Below, piece after piece: positions 1 through 5,309 of a stretch of DNA of 5,309 bases (the stretch's first letter is position 1; each line of letters starts with the position of its first letter). A program made the position numbers and the translations under genes. The notes beneath the pieces are model-generated. The model was not told where the DNA came from, did not search any database, and saw only the letters and a program-made list of their open reading frames with translations. Where the stretch lies: contig JALRLQ010000102.1 of NCBI GenBank assembly GCA_023254365.1, forward strand, positions 1 to 5,309. The letters are read 5' to 3'. Origin of the DNA: Candidatus Poseidonia sp. GTDB lineage: Archaea; Thermoplasmatota; Poseidoniia; Poseidoniales; Poseidoniaceae.

Positions 1-1322
1 GGTTGCCACCGCATGTGGAGCAGGCGCCTTGCCTTCGAGATGTGGGGTCGCATGAACGTGTCTTCACCGGCCCACAGCACGCCGCCGCTTCGGGGCGTTT
101 GTTGACTCCAGACCACCCAATCCCAGGCGTCCTCCCACATGCCTTGGTCGTGACCGATATCGTGGGCGGCGTCACGGTCGGTGTAGAATCGCTCGGGGCG
201 AAGGTTGCGGTCAACCGAAGGCGGGGTGGTGAGCCAAAGAAAGGCTTCACGCAACGCCGGATGTTGGTGGCTGCGTTGTTCGGCGAGTTGCCAAATTTTC
301 CCGTCGCGAACCGCCTGCTTGCACCGGGCGAGTTCGGCCAAGGTCACTTCCAAATTGTAATGCGCCAAGAGGTTCTCTCGTTGGTCGTCGGGAAGGTTTC
401 TCACGTCCTCGGGCGAGAGCTGCGCCACGCACGGCATCAACAACGGCCAATCCACGAGGTCGGTGAGGCGTTCGGTGCCCCACGGCGTGAGCAATCGACC
501 GTCCCTCGCAAACAAAGCGTAGGCTGCCGAATCGAACAAATCGGCGCCCAAGGCGATGGACATGGGAAAGAGCATCGGATGGCCGCAACCGAACATGTGA
601 ACGGGGCGATTGGCGGGTAGGAGAGGCAGGGTTCCCATCATGATCTTCGCATACTCCTTGTAGCGATGCTGTTCCATAACGGGCACAATGCCGCCGATGG
701 GATGGACGGCGAACGGGTGCGCCCCCATGTGTTGCGCCGAGATTTGGCGAAGATGACGGAACAGACCTCCTTGGACGGGGCCGTTTAGCATCGTGTCCTC
801 GGCCGCTGCAACACTTTCTTCCGCCCGAGCGGCCGTTTGCCGAACGGCGTCTTCCACCTCGTGTTCGGCCATGTCGGGGCGAGAAAACACGTCGAGCATG
901 GTGGCGATGTCAACGCCAATGGAGCGCTGGAACTTCACGATTTCATCCACGCCAACCTCAACATCCCCGTAGACATAGGACTGGAAGGTGCCGGAATCGG
1001 TCATGATGACCCCGGGGTAATCCAGCAGTTGATGGACGCCTTCGGCTTGAGCGGCCTGCCGTAGGTCGTCGTGCTTCCAGATGATGTAGGAGTTCGTGAT
1101 CAACGCTTGAATGCCGTAGCGGTCCCACATCACCCGGGGCTCAATCGTCCGAATGTTCGGATTGACCACAGGTAGCAAGGCGGGCGTTTCCAACACACCA
1201 TGCCGCGTGTGCAAGCGACCCAAGCGAGCCTGCCCGTCCCGTTGCGTGATTTCGAAACGTCCGTGGTCTTGTGCTCGGCAAGGGGCGGGGTCGTCGCGCC
1301 GTCCTTCACGCCAAGCGGTCAT
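1..1322 (-). CDS. tgtA: Archaeosine tRNA-guanine transglycosylase TgtA, C-terminus cut by window edge
   Basis: The enzyme swaps guanine at position 15 of archaeal tRNA for preQ0, the first tRNA-level step to archaeosine. I translated 440 codons from ATG 1322 with no internal stop. The TIM-barrel landmarks are in order: ETPALLPVVNP (45-55), MTDSGTFQ (107-114, catalytic Asp109), FQRSIGVDIATMLD (131-144), HPIGGIVPVME (207-217), FGCGHPM (244-250) and DLFDSAAYALFARD (261-274). Asp264 is the likely nucleophile by analogy with the family. YGDVEV after the DSG motif is typical of the archaeal rather than the bacterial enzyme. Residues 411-440 enter the C-terminal region; the rest, including any PUA domain, lies outside. 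ATG 1322 gives about 22 residues before the conserved FEITQRDG segment; I saw no later start before that segment. An oddity is that the usual Cys-x-Cys-x2-Cys zinc site is missing near residues 293-299. It lies 50 bases after the Nfu-like gene on the same strand, so co-transcription is possible. The family assignment is very secure. Confidence 0.95.
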   Translation of the reverse strand, partial: MTAWREGRRDDPAPCRAQDHGRFEITQRDGQARLGRLHTRHGVLETPALLPVVNPNIRTIEPRVMWDRYGIQALITNSYIIWKHDDLRQAAQAEGVHQLLDYPGVIMTDSGTFQSYVYGDVEVGVDEIVKFQRSIGVDIATMLDVFSRPDMAEHEVEDAVRQTAARAEESVAAAEDTMLNGPVQGGLFRHLRQISAQHMGAHPFAVHPIGGIVPVMEQHRYKEYAKIMMGTLPLLPANRPVHMFGCGHPMLFPMSIALGADLFDSAAYALFARDGRLLTPWGTERLTDLVDWPLLMPCVAQLSPEDVRNLPDDQRENLLAHYNLEVTLAELARCKQAVRDGKIWQLAEQRSHQHPALREAFLWLTTPPSVDRNLRPERFYTDRDAAHDIGHDQGMWEDAWDWVVWSQQTPRSGGVLWAGEDTFMRPHISKARRLLHMRWQ

Positions 1323-1344
1323 GAAGGGGCCTTTTGACCACCTG

Positions 1345-1352
1345 TTTTCAAA
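1345..1352 (-). promoter_or_regulatory. Candidate TATA-like element for tgtA
   Basis: On the minus strand this reads TTTGAAAA, in the 50-base gap between the Nfu-like gene and tgtA. Its centre is about 26-27 bases before the ATG at 1322, which is the archaeal TATA-to-start spacing expected for a leaderless transcript. It departs from the ideal TTTAWATA consensus, and no clear B-recognition element is visible. tgtA could instead be read through from the upstream gene. Confidence 0.3.
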
Positions 1353-1372
1353 GGCTCGGCCAATGGCGTGCC

Positions 1373-1837
1373 TTAAGCGTCGTCCGAAGGGTCAACGAAT
1401 TCCACGGCGCCGTGGGCGAGGATGAATTCACGTCCGAGCTCGTCAAAGGTGTCCAGCAAGGCCGATGAAAATCGCACCCGCAAGACTTCAGGGTCGGCCT
1501 CAAGGTCGGTTTTGACCCCTTCCAAGGTGCCCGGTGCAGCCCCGCAGGAGAGGCAGGCTCCGGTGAGGTCCAAGACCAAGTCCAATTCGCTTGCGACCAC
1601 GTCACACGAGGTCACGGCGATGCCACCACCGTGGCCGTCAAGGGCGGCTCGCACCGGTCCAAGCCGTGCAAGAAGCGCAGGGACCATGTGTTCGGACTTG
1701 ACGAGGTCACTCAACGACATGTTGCGCAACCGCTCTTCCTCTTGAGGGTCTGTGGTTTCCGCGACTCGCCGAGCAGCCTCGGCTTCCATGGCCGCCTTGG
1801 CCTCGGCTGCATACTTGGCCACCAAGTCGTCGTCCAT
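1373..1837 (-). CDS. NifU/Nfu C-terminal-domain iron-sulfur cluster protein
   Basis: This 154-residue protein has the NifU C-terminal (Nfu) domain at about residues 52-122. The diagnostic stretch VRAALDGHGGGI (62-73) is followed by TGACLSC (92-98), whose Cys95-x-x-Cys98 is the expected cluster-binding pair; a conserved-looking TLEGV (104-108) comes after it. In characterised Nfu proteins two subunits share a cluster through this CxxC and pass it to target apoproteins; that role is inferred here. Residues 1-48 form an Ala/Glu/Arg-rich, probably helical extension, and residues 123-154 are an acidic tail not found in the minimal domain. No signal peptide or membrane segment is seen, so it should act in the cytoplasm. 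The start at 1837 has no obvious Shine-Dalgarno but has an AT-rich box 25 bases upstream. It is divergent from the surface-protein gene and may be co-transcribed with tgtA. sufC, another iron-sulfur assembly gene, is about 2.9 kb away on the opposite strand. Confidence 0.9.
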   Translation of the reverse strand: MDDDLVAKYAAEAKAAMEAEAARRVAETTDPQEEERLRNMSLSDLVKSEHMVPALLARLGPVRAALDGHGGGIAVTSCDVVASELDLVLDLTGACLSCGAAPGTLEGVKTDLEADPEVLRVRFSSALLDTFDELGREFILAHGAVEFVDPSDDA

Positions 1838-1857
1838 GCGCTTGCTTCTGCATGGTC

Positions 1858-1866
1858 ATTTTGAAA
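1858..1866 (-). promoter_or_regulatory. Candidate TATA-like element for the Nfu-like gene
   Basis: Read on the minus strand this is TTTCAAAAT. Its centre is 25 bases before the ATG at 1837, which fits an archaeal promoter that starts transcription at or next to the start codon. It is the most AT-rich short stretch just before this gene. The match to consensus is imperfect and there is no experimental support. Confidence 0.35.
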
Positions 1867-1955
1867 CCTGTTGTTGAGGTTCTTCTCGAAAGTCGCCAAC
1901 AATTTCCATCGAATTCGCCGAAATCAATGGGACCCCGGAGACCCCCAATCGCTGG

Positions 1956-1962
1956 TTTATAT
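1956..1962 (+). promoter_or_regulatory. Candidate TATA box for the secreted-protein gene
   Basis: TTTATAT lies in a GC-rich surround and is a good match to the archaeal TATA consensus. Its centre is 28 bases before ATG 1987, so transcription would begin within a few bases of that codon, giving a leaderless or nearly leaderless mRNA. This supports ATG 1987 over the in-frame ATG at 2014. No convincing purine-rich B-recognition element is visible directly upstream. Confidence 0.55.
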
Positions 1963-1986
1963 CCCTCGTCAAACACATGAAGAACC

Positions 1987-2082
1987 ATGTTAACCCAACG
2001 CAAAACAACAACAATGGCCAAACCGATGTTCCTGATGTTCGCCATGATCGTGATGGCGCCAATGGCTGCTGTTGTCTCCGCA
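1987..2082 (+). other. Signal peptide of the secreted protein
   Basis: The N-terminus has basic residues (Arg5, Lys6, Lys12), then a Met/Phe/Val/Ala-rich hydrophobic core at about 13-30. Small residues follow at 31-35. Signal peptidase I could cut after Val-Ser-Ala (32) or after Thr-Pro-Ala (35). No lipobox Cys follows the core, so a lipoprotein is unlikely; the first Cys is residue 43. No twin-arginine motif is present, so the Sec route is expected. Confidence 0.8.
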
Positions 2083-4578
2083 ACCCCCGCCTATGGGGAC
2101 TTCGAGCAATACTGTGATTTCGGCTTTAACGACGCACAAAATACACCCTACACCCCTCACGATGTCGTCCCTTATTCCTCTACGGTCACCATCGTTGAAG
2201 TTGACCCCGGGTCCTACTTCATCACCTTTGATTGTACCTCTGGTGTACAGTCGGGCACTTTAACCATCGATGTCGAAGGCCGTTCACAAGACGGTGTCAC
2301 CACGAAAGACCCCAGTACGATCGTTCCCGTTTCTTCCACCACCGTGAACATGGTGTCCACCACCGTTCCCATCGCCATCGACGCCACCGGCGACATTGGA
2401 AGCGTGGTCAGTGTCAACATCGACATGGACGCCGTCGGCCATGCCAACGAGAACATCCAGATGTCAACTCGCCTTGCCATTATCCCGCTCGAGAACACCA
2501 GCAGCGACACAACGCCTCGCGTTTCGTTCTGGTACGGGCGAGTCAACACCCACAATGACAACGGTACCTGGATGACTGACCCTGACGGTGTTTCCGGGGG
2601 CGGTCTGTATGCTGACTGGGGCGACGAAGGATGGGCTGACCGAAAGGTGGAGTACTGTCAAAAATTCTGGCCCAACACCGTTGAGGTTGAAATGCGAACC
2701 TTTGTTGAGAAGATCATGTTCTACAACCGAGGCAACGTTGACCCTGTCTACGCTTACAAATACGCCTACGATTGTATCCAGGCCGAGGAAGAGGAGAACG
2801 ATTCCTGGTTCGATATCGTCCCCCTTGAGTGCGACGAAAACATGACCTCTGAGATGATGGAATTTTACAGCAGTGAATCCTCAACGTCGGTGACTTCCAC
2901 CGGAAAGTGGGCGTTTGAAATTACGCCCCACCCTGCTTGGGACGCCAGCATTCCGTGGGCTCATTGGGTTTGGCACACCTCCAACGGCTACGGTTACACC
3001 GGTGTGGTTGATTTTGAGCACGAGCTTGTGATACCAACCAATGCGGTCGACATGACGGGTTTTGTGGTCGTGGCGGCTGACAACTCCTACAGCGTAGAGA
3101 TGAACGGTGATATCGTCGGTGAAGAAACCGACGAACGCAATTTCGAACATGCTGAAGTTGAGATGCACAGCTTTGACAACAGCATCAACCAAGGCACCAA
3201 CGTTCTGGCCTTTGAGGTCAATAACTGGCACCTCATCGGCGGCCTGATGTATGCTGGCGTGATTCAATACTGTGTCAGCGATGTTGTTGATGACAACGGT
3301 AACGGCACGGACCACGGCACTGACAACGGAACCGACAACGGCACCGACAACGGCACGGACAACGGCACGGATGACGGCAACGACAACGGCACCAACGTCT
3401 GTATCTGTAACGGGACGATCAGTTATGTGGTCGTCGGAGAGCAATGGGCATCCTTTGACCACAAGGTGTCCATCAAAACCGAATCACTGAGCGGTGGTGT
3501 TTCGTTCACGATGGATTGGGTCCTCGAAAACGATATCACAGGTGTCGTGGTGGCTTCAGGCACCGATTCGTGGACGGCAACCCAGTCCACGCACTCCACC
3601 TACGGGCTCAACCTTGACCTCGACCCTGGCACTTACTGTGCAACGGCTCACCTCTACGGAGATGGCTCGTTCATGGATTCCAAGGTTGGCTGTAAGACAA
3701 TTGTGGAAGAAGATGCCAACATTAACTCTGTCGCCATTGAAGATCAATGGGGCACCTTTGACCACAAGGTTACCATCAAGACGGAAGGTCTGCAAAGCGC
3801 CCATGTCTACGAGGTTCAATGGACGCTTGTGAACGACGGAACTCAAGCGGTGGTGGCCTCAGGCACCGACAGTTGGACGGCAACGCAATCCACCCACTTC
3901 ACCTACGGTCTGAACATCGACCTCGATGCAGGCGTCTACTGTGCAAACGCTGAACTGTTTGAGAACTCGGTTTCCGTTGATACGAAATCGACGTGCAAAA
4001 CCATCACCATCGACTCAGCAAACATCGCCTACGCCCTCATCGAAGCACAGTGGGGCACCTTTGACCACAAGGTTACCATCAAGAGTCAAGGCCTTGACCC
4101 CACCCAATCCTACGTGATGTCGTGGACGCTGACGGATTCGACCACCCCGACGGTCGTGGCAACCGGCACGGACAGTTGGTCCTCCACACAGTCAACCCAC
4201 TACACCTACGGCCACAACCTCGTTCTTTCCGAAGGCACTTACTGTGTGGTTGCGATCCTCTCAGAAGCCGGCGTGACGGTTGACACCAAGACCAGCTGCA
4301 TCACCATTGAGTGCGAACTCGAGGACGGTCAGAAGAACATGGCTTCTTCCGAGGAAGAGCCTCCAGCCGAAGATGCAGAAGGCGCCCAGCCCAGCAAGGA
4401 GACTGAGGATGGCGACGCCGTGCAAACCGAAACGGGTGAAGAGGACATCACCGAAGACACCGACAAAGGCTCTCCGTTCGCAGAGGCGCTGAAGGCGATC
4501 TTTGACGCCATTTCTGAATGGTTCGCTGAAGTGTTCAACAAGGCTGAATCCAAGGAAATTGAGGCGAAGGATGCTTGA
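1987..4578 (+). CDS. Large secreted multidomain surface protein with sequon array and three tandem beta repeats
   Basis: I do not recognise a named family for this 863-residue protein. A signal peptide (1-32 or 1-35) is followed by a Thr/Ser/Val-rich beta region (about 36-180). Next is a Trp-rich segment (about 181-265) with DPDGVSGG and Cys224/Cys263. Residues 308-430 look like a galactose-binding-type jelly roll: AADNSYSVEMNG, then NQGTNVLAFEVNN and GGLMYAG. Residues 442-469 are seven four-residue DNGT-type units. Three 101-residue repeats start at 477, 578 and 679, each with a Cys-x17-Cys pair. Residues 777-828 are acidic, and 830-854 form an amphipathic helix. There is no obvious transmembrane helix after the signal peptide. 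The 15 cysteines and 11 Asn-x-Ser/Thr sequons agree with export and glycosylation. The role is unknown; a cell-surface adhesin or glycan-binding protein is only an inference. ATG 1987 is preferred because it adds Arg5 and Lys6 to the signal peptide and suits the TATA box; ATG 2014 is the alternative. The gene stands alone between divergent nfu and downstream sufC. Confidence 0.93.
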   Translation: MLTQRKTTTMAKPMFLMFAMIVMAPMAAVVSATPAYGDFEQYCDFGFNDAQNTPYTPHDVVPYSSTVTIVEVDPGSYFITFDCTSGVQSGTLTIDVEGRSQDGVTTKDPSTIVPVSSTTVNMVSTTVPIAIDATGDIGSVVSVNIDMDAVGHANENIQMSTRLAIIPLENTSSDTTPRVSFWYGRVNTHNDNGTWMTDPDGVSGGGLYADWGDEGWADRKVEYCQKFWPNTVEVEMRTFVEKIMFYNRGNVDPVYAYKYAYDCIQAEEEENDSWFDIVPLECDENMTSEMMEFYSSESSTSVTSTGKWAFEITPHPAWDASIPWAHWVWHTSNGYGYTGVVDFEHELVIPTNAVDMTGFVVVAADNSYSVEMNGDIVGEETDERNFEHAEVEMHSFDNSINQGTNVLAFEVNNWHLIGGLMYAGVIQYCVSDVVDDNGNGTDHGTDNGTDNGTDNGTDNGTDDGNDNGTNVCICNGTISYVVVGEQWASFDHKVSIKTESLSGGVSFTMDWVLENDITGVVVASGTDSWTATQSTHSTYGLNLDLDPGTYCATAHLYGDGSFMDSKVGCKTIVEEDANINSVAIEDQWGTFDHKVTIKTEGLQSAHVYEVQWTLVNDGTQAVVASGTDSWTATQSTHFTYGLNIDLDAGVYCANAELFENSVSVDTKSTCKTITIDSANIAYALIEAQWGTFDHKVTIKSQGLDPTQSYVMSWTLTDSTTPTVVATGTDSWSSTQSTHYTYGHNLVLSEGTYCVVAILSEAGVTVDTKTSCITIECELEDGQKNMASSEEEPPAEDAEGAQPSKETEDGDAVQTETGEEDITEDTDKGSPFAEALKAIFDAISEWFAEVFNKAESKEIEAKDA
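3310..3393 (+). repeat. Seven 12-base tandem units encoding an Asp-Asn-Gly-Thr array
   Basis: Seven in-frame 12-base units, mostly variants of GACAACGGCACC, encode DHGT, then four DNGT, then DDGN and DNGT (residues 442-469). The unit places an Asn-Gly-Thr sequon every four residues. Counting the flanks (Asn439 and Asn475) there are seven sequons in 37 residues. The array lies between the jelly-roll-like domain and the three beta repeats, so it acts as a flexible, acidic and probably glycosylated linker. Near-identical units suggest growth by slippage or unequal exchange, so unit number may vary between strains. Confidence 0.9.
3415..4314 (+). repeat. Three tandem 303-base repeats encoding beta-sandwich-like domains
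   Basis: The units start at 3415, 3718 and 4021, exactly 303 bases (101 residues) apart; the third fades out near 4314. Positions kept in all three include QWxxFDHKVxIK near the start, then VVA, GTDSW, TQSTH and TYG, and finally YC with a second Cys 18 residues later (551/569, 652/670, 753/771). The alternating polar and hydrophobic pattern and the paired Cys suggest Ig-like or similar beta-sandwich folds held by a disulfide. Units two and three share 34 identical bases at 3748-3781 and 4051-4084, pointing to recent duplication or gene conversion. No named family was recognised. Confidence 0.93.
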
Positions 4579-4585
4579 GCCAAGC
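4573..4585 (+). other. Small hairpin across the stop codon of the secreted-protein gene
   Basis: GCTTG-AGC-CAAGC gives a five-base-pair stem that includes the TGA stop at 4576-4578. It is short, and no T-rich tract of the kind that ends archaeal transcripts follows, so it is recorded as a possible structure and not called a terminator. No convincing terminator was seen in the 121-base gap before sufC. Confidence 0.2.
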
Positions 4586-4614
4586 CTCGGTTCCCCTCAG
4601 CGTAGGTTGAATTT

Positions 4615-4628
4615 CCTCCAAATGGAGG
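4615..4628. repeat. Inverted repeat CCTCCA-AA-TGGAGG upstream of sufC
   Basis: This is a perfect 6+6 palindrome with a two-base centre, or a five-base-pair hairpin with an AAAT loop if transcribed. It lies about 72 bases before the sufC ATG. It could be a regulator site, a 3' structure for the upstream mRNA, or chance. Confidence 0.35.
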
Positions 4629-4656
4629 GTTGTAGGGTCTCTCGCATGATACTACA

Positions 4657-4671
4657 TCCCTTCATAAGGGA
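4657..4671. promoter_or_regulatory. Palindrome TCCCTT-CAT-AAGGGA with TATA-like core before sufC; candidate operator/promoter
   Basis: Two perfect six-base arms flank a three-base centre, 28 bases before the sufC ATG. The core TTCATAA (4661-4667) resembles a TATA box and would place the transcript start near 4690. A dimeric repressor bound here would block TBP, which would suit control of iron-sulfur assembly by iron or cluster status. No regulator is known from this window, so the operator role is inferred. A second AT-rich candidate, GATACTA, lies at 4648-4654. Confidence 0.35.
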
Positions 4672-4699
4672 GTGACGGGACGGGAAATTGGGGACCACC

Positions 4700-5309
4700 A
4701 TGGGCGAAGAGATTCTGCGTGTCGAAAACCTCCATGTGAGTGTCGAAGGCACGCCGATTTTGAAGGGCATGAGCCTGACCATTCATCGTGGTGAGATTCA
4801 CGTCATCATGGGGCGTAACGGTGCGGGAAAATCCACCCTCGCCAGCGTCATCATGGGTCACCCTGCCTATGAGATCACGCAGGGCAGCCTTCACTTCATG
4901 GGCACGAACCTCGATGACATGAGCGTCTTTGAGCGAGCCCGTGCTGGCATGTTCCTGTCGTTCCAATACCCCGCCGTCATTCCTGGCGTTCAGGTCGGGA
5001 CGTTCCTCAAGAAGTCCGTGCAGTCCGTGCGAGATGAAGAAGTCAAGGCCCGGGCGTTTCGAAAGGAACTCAACGAAGCCATGGAGGTTCTCGAGATGGA
5101 CAAAAAAGTCCTGTCTCGTTACGTCAACGACGGCTTCAGCGGTGGGGAAAAGAAGCGGCTCGAAATCTTGCAGATGCTGTTGCTCAAGCCCCACCTCGCC
5201 CTGCTCGACGAAACGGATTCTGGCTTGGACATCGATGCCTTGCGCATCGTGGCCAAGGGCATCAACACCGTGGCACCCGAAGCCGGTTGCCTCATCATCA
5301 CCCACTACC
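4700..5309 (+). CDS. sufC: SufC, ATPase of the SUF iron-sulfur cluster assembly system, C-terminus cut by window edge
   Basis: SufC is the cytoplasmic ABC-type ATPase that drives the SufBCD scaffold during iron-sulfur cluster assembly. The 203 complete codons visible cover most of a protein usually near 250 residues. Motifs in order are Walker A GRNGAGKST (38-46), ERARAGMFLSFQYP (78-91, Q-loop Gln89), signature FSGGEKKR (146-153), Walker B LALLDE (166-171), D-loop SGLD (174-177) and switch His202 in IITHY. The pairing of FSGGEKKRLEILQ with LLDETDSGLDIDALR is specific to SufC among ABC ATPases. Arg39 replaces the more usual Pro in Walker A; the catalytic Lys44 is intact. An in-frame TGA at 4673 limits the start to TTG 4688 or ATG 4700; ATG fits the family N-terminus and is chosen. 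No strong Shine-Dalgarno is visible. sufB and sufD would be expected downstream, outside the window. Confidence 0.96.
   Translation, partial: MGEEILRVENLHVSVEGTPILKGMSLTIHRGEIHVIMGRNGAGKSTLASVIMGHPAYEITQGSLHFMGTNLDDMSVFERARAGMFLSFQYPAVIPGVQVGTFLKKSVQSVRDEEVKARAFRKELNEAMEVLEMDKKVLSRYVNDGFSGGEKKRLEILQMLLLKPHLALLDETDSGLDIDALRIVAKGINTVAPEAGCLIITHY

Noticed and set aside
3..620. 205-residue open frame on the plus strand
   Set aside because: It lies wholly antisense to tgtA, whose motifs are unmistakable; its Arg/Gly/His-rich product looks like a codon-bias shadow.
1422..1864. Two overlapping plus-strand frames (1422-1745 and 1631-1864)
   Set aside because: Both are antisense to the Nfu-like gene, whose GHGGGI and CxxC motifs show the true strand and frame.
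1707..2083. Minus-strand frames spanning the divergent intergenic region
   Set aside because: They overlap the 5' ends of two well-supported genes and the TATA-like boxes, and their products show no recognisable domain.
3310..3393. Possible CRISPR array from the short tandem repeat
   Set aside because: The units are 12 bases, contiguous and in frame, with no spacers.
3289..3396. Thrombospondin type 3 or dockerin-like calcium-binding repeats
   Set aside because: The units lack the DxDxDG spacing; the four-residue DNGT period fits a sequon linker better, though weak cation binding by the Asp residues cannot be excluded.
2881..3462. 193-residue minus-strand frame with Val/Ala repeats
   Set aside because: Its repeats are the reverse reading of the DNGT array and jelly-roll region; there is no independent support.
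4573..4585. Intrinsic terminator of the secreted-protein gene
   Set aside because: The stem is only five base pairs and no T-rich tract follows.
4652..5305. 217-residue open frame on the minus strand
   Set aside because: It is antisense to sufC, which has every ABC ATPase motif in frame; long opposite frames are common in GC-rich genes.

Overview
The window most likely comes from an archaeon, probably a planktonic euryarchaeon of the Marine Group II / Poseidoniales type. The first reason is that the leftmost gene encodes an archaeosine tRNA-guanine transglycosylase, an enzyme of archaeal tRNA modification. The second is that AT-rich, TATA-box-like elements sit about 25-28 bases before several start codons, with no clear Shine-Dalgarno sequences. 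The third is that the large secreted protein carries many N-glycosylation sequons. The lineage below Archaea is inference from general resemblance; no database search was run.

Layout. From the left edge to position 1322 on the minus strand is tgtA, cut by the window edge after 440 codons. Upstream of it on the same strand, separated by 50 bases, is a small NifU/Nfu-type iron-sulfur protein gene (1837 to 1373). A 149-base intergenic region separates this leftward pair from a rightward gene at 1987-4578. That gene encodes an 863-residue secreted protein with a signal peptide, an N-terminal beta-rich region, a jelly-roll-like domain, seven Asp-Asn-Gly-Thr-type units, three tandem 101-residue cysteine-paired repeats, an acidic tail and a C-terminal amphipathic helix. 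After a 121-base gap containing two small palindromes, sufC (the SUF-system ATPase) begins at 4700 and runs off the right edge.

How the genes relate. Nfu and SufC both belong to iron-sulfur cluster assembly: SufC powers the SufBCD scaffold, and Nfu proteins carry or hand on clusters. They are on opposite strands with the surface-protein gene between them, so they are not one operon here. TgtA exchanges guanine for preQ0 at position 15 of tRNA and has no evident functional link to its neighbours. The secreted protein is the least familiar part of the window and the main candidate for new biology. Nothing in the sequence proves a new multi-gene system.

No rRNA, tRNA, CRISPR array, transposase or integration site was seen. 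There is no stretch over 300 bases without a gene.
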